Positions 53,917 to 61,923 of a DNA stretch of 64,000 bases are shown here, piece after piece. Source of the stretch: Streptomyces flavidovirens DSM 40150 (GTDB lineage: Bacteria; Actinomycetota; Actinomycetes; Streptomycetales; Streptomycetaceae); contig NZ_AUBE01000002.1 in the NCBI RefSeq assembly GCF_000429085.1, positions 164,824 through 228,823 on the forward strand, read 5' to 3'. Position 1 is the stretch's first letter; every line of letters starts with the position of its first letter. A program made the position numbers and the translations under genes. Below the pieces are notes generated by a model, which saw nothing but the letters and a program-made list of their open reading frames with translations, was not told the origin of the DNA and searched no databases.

Positions 53917-54914
53917 GAAGGCTCCTCCGATTTGTACCTGGTCCGCCCGGCCACCGCCTGCGCCTGCCCCGCCTCCGCCGCTGCCGACACCTCCAACCCG
54001 GTCCGGGCCAGCGTTCCCGCGAAGGCAGTCACCAGGGTGGAGTGGTAACAGGCCTTGAACACCTCGGCGGCGTCGCCCGATTCCGGCGCCGCACCCATTT
54101 CCGGCACGCTGCCGTCGGCCGCCTGTGCCTCGGCCAGCCGCTGCCAGGCCACCGGATCGTACGGAGCCGACGGCAGGCAGGCGGCCACGGCCAGCAGTTC
54201 GCCGACCAGGTCCCACAGTTGCTCCTCCAGCCAGCTGTCCAGCCAGGAGGGCAGCCACAGACGCAGGTAGTCGGCCAACGCCGCGGGCACCCGCCGGCGC
54301 TCGCGCCCCCAATCGGTGAGGTGAAAGACGTCATGGGTGATGCCGTACACCGCCATGCGGTCCAGCGCCCACGGCTCCGCCATGAGGCCCAGGCCGGTGA
54401 GGCCCAGCACGGTGTCGAAATCGGCGTGTTGGCGCAGACCTGTCCGCCGCTCAGCGTCGAGCACACTGAGCGTACGGGTGTGGTCCTCGCGGGCCACCCG
54501 CCAGCTGCGCAGCCCTGTGGTCGTCGGCAGTATCGCCTCCACGGCGGTGTTGCGCAGCCCCGCATACGCGAAGACGCCGTAGATCTCCAGCGGGTACGTC
54601 GCATGCGGCTCGCCGCGGACGAGTTCGGCGAACAGCTCGCCCTCCCGGGTCTCGTTCCAGGCGAAGGTGAACAGACCGTCCGCCGCCGCCCGGATGTCCG
54701 CGCGGGGGTGCGATGTGCGGATCAGGTGCGTCAGTTCGGCCAGTTCGCCGAGGGGCTTGAGGGTGAGGTTGGGATCGGCGCCCGTCGCCACGTCGGGAGG
54801 CAGCCGGAAATGCGGGCGCGCTCCGTCCAGCCAGCGCAGGCTGTCGCGGACCATACGGTCGAGCAGTGTCGCTGCGGCGGCGTGGGCGGCGCCGCGATCG
54901 GCTGTCGCTGTCAC
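53913..54914 (-). CDS. DUF6895-like protein, paralogue B
   Basis: 333 residues, paralogous to the previous gene: LRWLDGARPHFRLP, LKPLGELAELTHLIR, YGITHDVFHLTDWG and LWDLVGELLAVAACL align. GTG 54914, 3 bp after the upstream gene. It is probably a heterodimer partner of paralogue A. The operon context is a small peptide, an unknown protein and a serine hydrolase. Confidence 0.7.
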   Translation of the reverse strand: MTATADRGAAHAAAATLLDRMVRDSLRWLDGARPHFRLPPDVATGADPNLTLKPLGELAELTHLIRTSHPRADIRAAADGLFTFAWNETREGELFAELVRGEPHATYPLEIYGVFAYAGLRNTAVEAILPTTTGLRSWRVAREDHTRTLSVLDAERRTGLRQHADFDTVLGLTGLGLMAEPWALDRMAVYGITHDVFHLTDWGRERRRVPAALADYLRLWLPSWLDSWLEEQLWDLVGELLAVAACLPSAPYDPVAWQRLAEAQAADGSVPEMGAAPESGDAAEVFKACYHSTLVTAFAGTLARTGLEVSAAAEAGQAQAVAGRTRYKSEEPS

Positions 54915-54917
54915 CGG

Positions 54918-55607
54918 TCAGCCGCCCCGGCCGTAGAACTGCCGGGCGGCCACGACGTGCAGCGCCACCCGGGCGTCGCCGTCGCTCATCTGCTGCACGA
55001 ACACCAGCCCGCTGTCGAGGCCGAGAGTCGGCGGCACATGTGGCAGCCGGGCCAGCCAACGCCCGAGACCCGCCGCCTGGAGCCAGTCCCGGCGGCGTAC
55101 CGCCCGGACGAATCCGCGAGCCAGGTCGTCGGTACGCGCCGCCAGCCCGTCGGCCAGGTCCGGTGCGAGGCCCGGGAACGCGAGCGCGGCCAGTTGCGAG
55201 GCCCGGAAGGCGAGCTTCGGCCACGGATCGGTGGTGATCCAGGCGGCTCCGGCGCGCGGCACCTGCGGCCAGGCACGGTCCGCGTCGCCGGGGTCACCGG
55301 GAAGAAGGGCGCGCGAGGCCTCGATCAGGCCCCGGTACGTCCACACCGACACCTCCGAGGCGTCAGGTCCGGGCGGGTAAGCGGCGAGTGCCTGCCGCAC
55401 CACCGTCTCGTCGTCCGCGCCGGCGGGTGCGGATCGGTGATCCAGTGCGTACGGCGCGAGCACGTCGGCGCCCAGCACCCGGATCGCGGCCGGCGCCAGC
55501 GGGTCGTCCTGCGGGAGGACGCGGGAGAGCGCATAAGGGTCGCCCCCACCCCGAAGGGCGAGGACGACTCCCGTTGCGACGTCTGCGACCACGGCACTCA
55601 GTGGCAT
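54918..55607 (-). CDS. Unknown protein of the DUF6895-like operon
   Basis: 229 residues with no family recognised. Features: an Asp-rich start (RVLPQDDPLAP), an Ala/Leu-rich helical middle, and a C-terminal LARLPHVPPTLGLDSGLVFVQQ. ATG 55607 is preferred because AGGA lies five bases upstream. A TTG-initiated extension to 55634 is unlikely. Confidence 0.6.
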   Translation of the reverse strand: MPLSAVVADVATGVVLALRGGGDPYALSRVLPQDDPLAPAAIRVLGADVLAPYALDHRSAPAGADDETVVRQALAAYPPGPDASEVSVWTYRGLIEASRALLPGDPGDADRAWPQVPRAGAAWITTDPWPKLAFRASQLAALAFPGLAPDLADGLAARTDDLARGFVRAVRRRDWLQAAGLGRWLARLPHVPPTLGLDSGLVFVQQMSDGDARVALHVVAARQFYGRGG

Positions 55608-55644
55608 GGTTTCCTGCGCCGCTTTCTCGTCCAACGCCTGCCCC

Positions 55645-55830
55645 TTAACGGGTTTCCGTCTTTTTCGGGCGCGGCGTGGGCGGTGAAGCCAGCAGCGCGC
55701 CGAGAAGCAATGTCTTGGCTGCGCACTCGCGGGTGTCGTGGAAGACGCCCTCTGGCTCGGCTGGGTCCAGCAGGCTCTCGACCTCGTCGGTCAAGGTGCC
55801 CGACTCGACCAAAGTCCGGTCCTTAAGCAT
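55645..55830 (-). CDS. 61-residue small protein heading the DUF6895-like operon
   Basis: The small frame (MLKDRTLVESGTLTDEV...) has an acidic N-terminal half, a single Cys (in DTRECAAK), a hydrophobic TLLLGALLAS patch and a basic PKKTETR tail. It is 37 bp before the next gene and divergent from the MarR gene. AAGGAGA lies upstream of ATG 55830. It could be a small regulator or a leader-type peptide. No precursor family is recognised. Confidence 0.55.
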   Translation of the reverse strand: MLKDRTLVESGTLTDEVESLLDPAEPEGVFHDTRECAAKTLLLGALLASPPTPRPKKTETR

Positions 55831-56150
55831 TGGACCATCTCCTTATTGCGGCTCGGCTGGTGTAACTAGGCTTACATGAGTCACAATTGGGTGCAAGTGG
55901 GGGATATCGGGCGCATGGATTCAGGGGGTTGCGCACACCCTGCGAGCCAAGCGAATACGCGGCGCGTAGGCCGCTGGCATATGCCAATCCCTTCAGGACC
56001 GGAGCCTCGCCCAGCGGACCTGAAAGTACGTCGACTCCCGTACGTCGACTCCCGCACATCGGCCTCGCAGCGCGGCGAGGCAGGTCTCTCGATGTCGAGA
56101 TGCTTGACCTCAAGAGACTTCATGTCGACACACCAACTACACTGATCGTC
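55831..56150. promoter_or_regulatory. Divergent 320-bp region with palindromic MarR-type operators and a 14-bp direct repeat
   Basis: No gene is seen here. Two adjacent palindromes, TCTCGATGTCGAGA (56087-56100) and CTTGACCTCAAG (56103-56114), lie 37-64 bp before the MarR start and have the size and core of MarR-family operators, suggesting autoregulation. TACGTCGACTCCCG occurs twice in tandem (56027-56054). A TACACT hexamer at 56138-56143 lies seven bases before the ATG, which would fit a leaderless transcript. Confidence 0.65.
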
Positions 56151-56648
56151 ATGGAGGACGAGGTCGACCGACTGGTCGCTGCATGGCGCCGCGAGCGCCC
56201 CGACCTCGACGTGGAACCACTCGAGGTCCTCAGCCGTGTCTCCAGGCTGGCCCGTCACCTCGACCGCGCCCGCCGCATAGCGTTCGCCGAGCACCAGCTC
56301 GAGCCATGGGAATTCGACGTACTGACCTCACTGCGACGGGCGGGCTCCCCCTACCAGCTCTCGCCGGGCCAGCTGCTGACCCAGACCCTGGTCACCTCCG
56401 GCACCATGACCAACCGCATCGACCGGCTCGCCAAGAAGGGCCTCGTCGAGCGGCTGCCCGATCCGAGCGACCGCCGCGGCGTGCTCGTACGGCTCACCGC
56501 CGAAGGGCGCGACCGGGCCGACCAGGCGCTCGCCGGGCTGCTCGCGCAGGAGCGGGCGATCCTCGGCGAGCTCTCACGCGCGCAGCGCGGCGAACTGGCC
56601 GGGCTGCTACGCCAGTTGACCGCCCCGTTCGACAACATCCCCGGCTAG
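56151..56648 (+). CDS. MarR-family regulator
   Basis: 165 residues with the winged helix (SGTMTNRIDRLAKKGLVERLPDPSDRRGVLVRLTAEG, about 82-118), the DxR wing included. The start ATG 56151 lacks a Shine-Dalgarno site, and the nearby -10-like hexamer suggests leaderless translation. It is probably autoregulated through the palindromes upstream and may also control the divergent DUF6895-like operon. Confidence 0.9.
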   Translation: MEDEVDRLVAAWRRERPDLDVEPLEVLSRVSRLARHLDRARRIAFAEHQLEPWEFDVLTSLRRAGSPYQLSPGQLLTQTLVTSGTMTNRIDRLAKKGLVERLPDPSDRRGVLVRLTAEGRDRADQALAGLLAQERAILGELSRAQRGELAGLLRQLTAPFDNIPG

Positions 56649-57392
56649 CCCCAGGTCCGCCGGGCCGACTCCGGCGCGGCGCGCCAGCGCGACGGCGGCG
56701 AGCGTGGAGTGCACGCCGAGCTTGCCCAGCACGTTCTGCATGTGCGTGCGGACGGTGTGCGGGGAGAGGAACAGCCGCTCGGCGACGGCCTTGCGGCCCA
56801 GCCCCGCCACCATGCACCGCAGCACCTCGCGCTCGCGCGGAGTCAGCGACTCGACGAGCCGCTCGCTCTCGGTACGGTGCTTGCGGGCGGCCGTCAACTC
56901 CCGCAGTACGCCCGTCAGAAGCGCCGGTGGCAGGTGGGTCTCGTCGCGCAGTACGCCGCGGATGACGGTGAGCAGGCGTTGCAGCGAGCAGTCCTTGGCG
57001 ACCCAGCCGGCGGCCCCGGCCTGGAGGGCGAGGGCGGCACGGCGCGGGTCGTCCTTCTCGGCCAGTACGACCGTCCGGACAGCGAGCTGTCCGGACCGGA
57101 CGCCCGCCACCAGGGAGATGCCGTCCACCAGGCTGTCGTCGCCCGGCTCCGGCACGTGGACGGCGCGGGCGGGCTGCGCGGCGCAGGTGCCGAGGTCGGC
57201 GTCGACGAGCATCACGTCAAATCTGCGGCTTTCCGCCACCGCCCGCTCCAGCGTGCGCAGGGCGGCCGGGCCGCTGCCGGCCGCGGACACGTCGACGTCG
57301 GGCTCGGCGGCGAGGGCCGCGGCGAGCGACTCGGCGAAGATGCGGTGATCGTCCACCACCAGTACCCGGATACGAGCCACAGACACCCCCAT
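56607..57392 (-). CDS. LuxR-type response regulator without adjacent kinase
   Basis: 261 residues. The receiver domain has VVDDHRIF (near 11) and the phospho-acceptor-like Asp in VMLVDADLG (near 62), and the C-terminal LuxR HTH is SLTPREREVLRCMVAGLGRKAVAERLFLSPHTVRTHMQNVLGKLG. An insert near 70-95 enlarges the receiver, so phosphorylation may be lost. Its 3' end overlaps the MarR gene by 42 bp tail to tail. Confidence 0.88.
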   Translation of the reverse strand: MGVSVARIRVLVVDDHRIFAESLAAALAAEPDVDVSAAGSGPAALRTLERAVAESRRFDVMLVDADLGTCAAQPARAVHVPEPGDDSLVDGISLVAGVRSGQLAVRTVVLAEKDDPRRAALALQAGAAGWVAKDCSLQRLLTVIRGVLRDETHLPPALLTGVLRELTAARKHRTESERLVESLTPREREVLRCMVAGLGRKAVAERLFLSPHTVRTHMQNVLGKLGVHSTLAAVALARRAGVGPADLGLAGDVVERGGQLA

Positions 57393-57761
57393 GCCGCATC
57401 GTTCCGAAGTGTCCCCCGTGGACCCCCGGAGAGGCGGACCGTGTGCGGGTACGACGCCCGGAGGGACGGCACTTCAGGCGCGCACGGCCGCCGCCGTGAC
57501 GCACTGACCACTGCCCACCCCGGACGACGTACCCGACTGCCTCGCCCCCTGATCAAGCACCGGCCCCCACCGGCGCTCTGCTTCAGCGTACGGCCGGGGG
57601 CGGGGAGCGGAAGGTAAATCACAGAACTGATGGGCGGCGGTGTTCAAGGTGTGTCTCCTGTTTCGTATGGAGACAGAAGTCGACAAAGAACGACACACTG
57701 TGCCGGGCGAACGAGCCCGAGCCGCACGGGGCGGGCTGGGGGAAGCCCCGGAAATCCCGCC
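57393..57761. other. 369-bp intergenic region between galK and the LuxR-type regulator
   Basis: No gene is supported. A 7-bp inverted repeat TGTCTCC/GGAGACA with 10-base spacer lies at 57652-57675 and could be a weak galK terminator or an operator. The part nearest 57392 should hold the leftward promoter of the regulator. Confidence 0.5.
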
Positions 57762-58928
57762 TCACGCCACGCGGCGCGCTCCGCGGGACGGCACTGCCGG
57801 GAAGACGCGCGGTGGCGTCAGGCCGGTCGCCTCGAACGCCGCCCCGATCGACTTGGTGATCGTGTCCGACGCCGACGACTCGGCCAGGACGATCGCCGAG
57901 CCACCGAACCCGCCCCCCGTCATCCGCGCCCCCAGCGCCCCCGCCGCACCGGCGGACTCGACCACCAGGTCCAGCTCGGCGCACGAGACCCGCAGGTCGT
58001 CGCGGAGCGACGCGTGCCCCTCGGTCAGCAGCGGGCCCACCGCTCGCGGGGCGCCGGCGTCCAGGTGGGCGATCACCCGTTCCACCCGGTGGTTCTCGGT
58101 CACCACGTGGCGTACGTAGCGGCGTATCCGCTCGTCGCCCAGTGACGCCAGCGCCTCCGCCAGCCCCGCGTACGGCACATCACGCAACGCCGCCACCCCC
58201 AGCGCCCGGGCCCCCGCCTCGCACCCTTCGCGCCGTTCCGCGTACGCCCCGTCGCCCAGCGCGTGCTTGACGCGCGTGTCGACGACGAGGAGTTCGAGGC
58301 CGTGGGCGGCCAGGTCGAACGGGACCTGACGGCTCGTGAGGTCCCGCGTGTCCAGGTGCAGCGCGTGGCCCTCCGTACAGCAGGCCGACGCCGTCTGGTC
58401 CATGATCCCGCAGGGCACCCCGACGAAGGCGTTCTCGGCCCGCTGGGCGACGACCGCCAGTTCGGCGCCGGAAAGCCCGATTTCGTACAGGTCGTTCACA
58501 GCCAGCGCCGTGACCACCTCCAGCGCGGCGGACGACGAGAGCCCCGCCCCCGTCGGCACCGTCGACGTCAGGTGGATGTCCGCGCCGCCGACCGCGTGGC
58601 CCGCCTCCCGCAGCGCCCCCACCACACCGGCCGGATACGCCGCCCAGCTCCCGCCGGCGAGCGGCGGCGCCAGCTCGTCGGTGCGCAACTGGACGATGCC
58701 GCCGTCGACGTCCGCCGAGTGCAGCCGCAGCACGCCGTCGTCGCGGCGCCGGGCCGCCGCGACCGCCGTGTGGGGCAGCGCCAGCGGCATCACGAAGCCG
58801 TCGTTGAAGTCGGTGTACTCGCCGATGAGGTTGACCCGGCCGGGGGCGGCCCACACCCCGTCCGGCCCGGCGCCGTACAGCTCGGTGAACGCCCGCGCGA
58901 CGGCGGCGGCGACTGCGTCGTCGGTCAT
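57762..58928 (-). CDS. galK: Galactokinase
   Basis: A 388-residue GHMP kinase phosphorylating galactose at C1. It shows the sugar motif [16 protein letters not shown] (near 32-47), the ATP loop [11 protein letters not shown] (near 125-135) and the [10 protein letters not shown] motif near 335. ATG 58928 overlaps the galE stop (ATGA). Last gene of the galTEK operon. Confidence 0.96.
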   Translation of the reverse strand: MTDDAVAAAVARAFTELYGAGPDGVWAAPGRVNLIGEYTDFNDGFVMPLALPHTAVAAARRRDDGVLRLHSADVDGGIVQLRTDELAPPLAGGSWAAYPAGVVGALREAGHAVGGADIHLTSTVPTGAGLSSSAALEVVTALAVNDLYEIGLSGAELAVVAQRAENAFVGVPCGIMDQTASACCTEGHALHLDTRDLTSRQVPFDLAAHGLELLVVDTRVKHALGDGAYAERREGCEAGARALGVAALRDVPYAGLAEALASLGDERIRRYVRHVVTENHRVERVIAHLDAGAPRAVGPLLTEGHASLRDDLRVSCAELDLVVESAGAAGALGARMTGGGFGGSAIVLAESSASDTITKSIGAAFEATGLTPPRVFPAVPSRGARRVA

Positions 58929-59896
58929 ACGTCCTGTTCCTCCCGGCGGGCGAACGCCCACGCGTCCGCGACGATGCCCGCGAGGTCGGCGCGGGACGGT
59001 TTCCAGCCGAGCTTCTCGCGCGCCGTGTCGGCGGACGCGACGAGCACCGCGGGGTCGCCGGCCCGGCGCGGCGCCGGGGTCTCCGGGATCGGGTGCCCCG
59101 TGACCTTCCGTACGGTCTCCACGACCTCGCGGACCGAGAAGCCGTTGCCGTTGCCGAGGTTGCAGATCAGGTGGTTTCCCGGCTCGGCGGCGTCCAGTGC
59201 CAGCAGGTGTGCCTCGGCCAGGTCGGCGACGTGGATGTAGTCGCGGACGCAGGTGCCGTCGGGCGTCGGGTAGTCGTCGCCGTACACCGCGATCGACTCG
59301 CGCCGGCCCTGCGCGACCTGGAGGACGAGCGGGATCAGGTGGGACTCGGGGTCGTGGCGCTCACCGCAGGTGCCGTAGGCGCCGGCGACGTTGAAGTAGC
59401 GCAGCGACACCGCCGCCAGGCCGTGCGCGGCGCTCTCGCCGCTGATCATGTGGTCGACGGCCAGCTTGGAGGCGCCGTACGGACTGGTCGGCGCGGTCGG
59501 CGCGCTCTCCGTGATGGGCGTGGAGACCGGCTCCCCGTACGTCGCCGCCGTCGAGGAGAAGACCAGCTTCCGCACGCCCGCGCCACGCATCGCGGCGAGC
59601 AGCGCCATGGTCCCGCCGACGTTGTTCGTCCAGTACTTCTCCGGGTCGGCGACGGACTCGCCGACCTGCGAGAACGCGGCGAAGTGCAGGACGCCGTCGT
59701 ACGAGGGGTCCAGCCAGCGCGCGGCGTCCTGGACGCGGCCCTCGATGAACGCCGCGCCGGCCGGGACGCCCTCGCGGAAGCCGGTGGAGAGGTCGTCGAG
59801 GACGGTCACCTCGTGGCCGGCCTCCAGGAGATGGGCCGCGACCACGCTGCCGACGTACCCCGCACCGCCCGTGACCAAGTACTTGTGCTGACTCAC
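58925..59896 (-). CDS. galE: UDP-glucose 4-epimerase
   Basis: A 323-residue SDR epimerase with TGGAGYVGS (NAD, near 9), the catalytic YGASK (near 145) and [11 protein letters not shown] 59896 overlaps the galT stop (GTGA); the long upstream extension lies antisense-free inside galT and is not used. It connects UDP-galactose and UDP-glucose. Confidence 0.96.
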   Translation of the reverse strand: MSQHKYLVTGGAGYVGSVVAAHLLEAGHEVTVLDDLSTGFREGVPAGAAFIEGRVQDAARWLDPSYDGVLHFAAFSQVGESVADPEKYWTNNVGGTMALLAAMRGAGVRKLVFSSTAATYGEPVSTPITESAPTAPTSPYGASKLAVDHMISGESAAHGLAAVSLRYFNVAGAYGTCGERHDPESHLIPLVLQVAQGRRESIAVYGDDYPTPDGTCVRDYIHVADLAEAHLLALDAAEPGNHLICNLGNGNGFSVREVVETVRKVTGHPIPETPAPRRAGDPAVLVASADTAREKLGWKPSRADLAGIVADAWAFARREEQDV

Positions 59897-60939
59897 TCGC
59901 TCGCTACCTCTCGCAGTCGCGCTGCCGCGGTCTCCGGCGGCACATCGTTGATGAACACATTCATGCCGGATTCGGAACCCGCGAGAAACTTCAGCTTGCC
60001 CGAAGTACGTCGGACGGTGAAAAGCTCGAGGTGCAGTGCGAACTCGGGTGCGAAGCCGGAGGTGCCGAACGGTGCCTGGTGCCATCCGGAGATGTACGGC
60101 GTCGGCGGCTCGCCGGGGCCGAAGATCCGGTCGAACCTGCGCAACAGTTCCAGATAGATCTGTGGGAACTCTGTGCGCGCGCCGTCGTCGAGTCCGCGCA
60201 GGTCGGGCACGCGCCGCTTCGGGTAGAGGTGCACCTCGTACGGCCAGTGCGCGGCGTACGGCACGAAGGCCACCCAGTGCTCGCCCTCCAGGACCACCCG
60301 CGTCCCCTCGGCGCGCTCCCGCGCCACGACGTCGTCGAAGAGGTTGCGGCCGGTCTCCGCGAGGTGCGCGGCCAGGGAACGCAGCATCAGGGCCGTGCGC
60401 GGGGTGACGAAGGGGTAGGCGTAGATCTGGCCGTGCGGGTGGCCGAGGGTGACGCCGATCTCCGCGCCCCGGTTCTCGAAGCAGAACACCTGCCGGACTC
60501 CGGGCAGCTCCGCCAGCTCGGCCGTCCTGTCGGTCCACGCCTCCAGTACGAGAGCGGCCTGCTCCTCGGTGAGGTCGGCGAAGGACGCGTCGTGGTCGGA
60601 GGTGAAGCAGACCACCTCGCAGCGCCCCGCGTCCCCGGCCAGCGACGGGAAGCGGTTCTCGAAGACCGCCACCTCGTACTCGGCGGCCGGGATCTCGCTC
60701 TGCCGGCCGTCGCGCGAGGGGCAGAGCGGGCACTCGTCGGCGGGCGGGTGGTAGGTGCGGCCCTGGCGGTGCGAGGCGATGGCGACAGAGTCTCCGAGGA
60801 GCGGGTCGCGGCGAATCTGCGAGGTGGTCGCGACCGGGTCGAGGGGCCGCGGATCAACGGCATCGCGCACGGCGTCGTCGCGGGAGTCGTAGTAGAGCAG
60901 CTCGCGACCGTCGGCCAGCCGAGTCGACGTCTTCTTCAC
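59893..60939 (-). CDS. galT: Galactose-1-phosphate uridylyltransferase
   Basis: A 348-residue HIT-superfamily enzyme with zinc cysteines CPLC (near 73) and the nucleophile motif [11 protein letters not shown] (near 165). GTG 60939 is chosen ([17 protein letters not shown]), with GAGGAG eight bases upstream, over an upstream ATG at 60954. First gene of the galTEK operon. Confidence 0.95.
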   Translation of the reverse strand: MKKTSTRLADGRELLYYDSRDDAVRDAVDPRPLDPVATTSQIRRDPLLGDSVAIASHRQGRTYHPPADECPLCPSRDGRQSEIPAAEYEVAVFENRFPSLAGDAGRCEVVCFTSDHDASFADLTEEQAALVLEAWTDRTAELAELPGVRQVFCFENRGAEIGVTLGHPHGQIYAYPFVTPRTALMLRSLAAHLAETGRNLFDDVVARERAEGTRVVLEGEHWVAFVPYAAHWPYEVHLYPKRRVPDLRGLDDGARTEFPQIYLELLRRFDRIFGPGEPPTPYISGWHQAPFGTSGFAPEFALHLELFTVRRTSGKLKFLAGSESGMNVFINDVPPETAAARLREVASE

Positions 60940-60974
60940 ACGCAGGCTCCTCATCACACCCACCACCGAACAAC

Positions 60975-61003
60975 ATAATTGAACACAATCAATCATGTCT
61001 CAA
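60975..61003 (-). promoter_or_regulatory. Probable galP1-type promoter with internal inverted repeat
   Basis: Reading leftwards, TTGAGA (61003-60998) and AATTAT (60980-60975) are spaced by exactly 17 bases in an AT-rich island. An inverted repeat ATTGA-N6-TCAAT (60978-60993) overlaps the -10 side and is a candidate operator. It lies 36 bp before the galT start. Confidence 0.7.
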
Positions 61004-61012
61004 CAGTGGGCG

Positions 61013-61687
61013 TCAATGGTGGTCCGTCTCCGCGCGGTCCAGCAGCCCCGTGCGTGCCGCGAGCGCCGCCGCCTCCAGGCGGGAGCCGACGCCCAGTTTC
61101 ATCAGGACCCGCTGGACGTGCGTACGGGCGGTGCTCGGCGCGATGCCCATGCCGGCCGCGATCAGCCGCGTGTCCTCGCCGTCCGCGACCCGCATCAGGA
61201 CCTCGGCCTCGCGCGGCGTCAGCATCTGGAGCAGCCGCTGGCCCTCGTCGTCGGGCTGCGCGGCGGGGTTGAGCAGCTCGGCGAAAGCGCCCTGCAACAG
61301 CTGCGGCGCCGCCGCCGTCTCCCCCGCGCGTGCCTTCACCATGGCGCGCTCGACACCTTCGATGCGCTCGTCGTGGCGTACGTAACCGGACGCCCCGGCG
61401 GCGAAGGCCGCGGCGATGCCGCGCGGGCTGGGCACCGGGCCGAGCACGAGGACGGCCACCTGCGGCCGTTCGCGCTTGATCCGGACGATTGGGTCGAACA
61501 CCCCTGGTTCGGCGGGAGCCGCCGTACCGAAGAGACAGACCTCGGGGGCCCTGCTGACGACCAGTTCCGCCGCCCCCGAGGTCGGGGCGGCCGCGGCGAG
61601 CACCCGGTGCCCGCGCAACTTGAGTGCCGAGGCGAGCGCCTCGGCGAGCAGTCGGTGGTCGTCAACCACCATGAGCCGCACGCCCAT
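61013..61687 (-). CDS. LuxR-type regulator with degenerate receiver
   Basis: A 224-residue protein with a receiver start MVVDDHRLLAEALASAL but no clear phospho-acceptor Asp where expected (EVCLFGTAAPAE). The LuxR HTH is MLTPREAEVLMRVADGEDTRLIAAGMGIAPSTARTHVQRVLMKLG. It is paralogous in layout to the gene at 56607. ATG 61687 follows a G-rich ribosome-binding tract; ATG 61702 is possible. It probably acts without phosphorylation. Confidence 0.85.
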   Translation of the reverse strand: MGVRLMVVDDHRLLAEALASALKLRGHRVLAAAAPTSGAAELVVSRAPEVCLFGTAAPAEPGVFDPIVRIKRERPQVAVLVLGPVPSPRGIAAAFAAGASGYVRHDERIEGVERAMVKARAGETAAAPQLLQGAFAELLNPAAQPDDEGQRLLQMLTPREAEVLMRVADGEDTRLIAAGMGIAPSTARTHVQRVLMKLGVGSRLEAAALAARTGLLDRAETDHH

Positions 61688-61854
61688 AGAGAAACCCCCC
61701 ATACCCCTGCCCCTGGAGCTGGCCCCCCGGCCCTCCTGCCCCGGCAAGCTACACGCTTGTTCGACGGTGCGCGCCCCTTACTGGTAAGAAGCCCCCCGGA
61801 TTGTCGAATTCCTCGCGATTCAGGACTACTTGCCGGGCCGGATGTGACATGGGA

Positions 61855-61891
61855 CGGCCCCGGCAGTGGAAACAAACCACTGCCGGGGCCG
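61855..61891 (-). terminator. Strong hairpin terminator of the PQQ-propeller-like gene
   Basis: A perfect 15-bp stem (arm CGGCCCCGGCAGTGG, 61855-61869 with 61877-61891) with loop AAACAAA lies 32 bp beyond the stop at 61924. Confidence 0.88.
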
Positions 61892-61923
61892 CTGTGACCT
61901 GTGGGTCAGTTGTGCCAGGCGCT

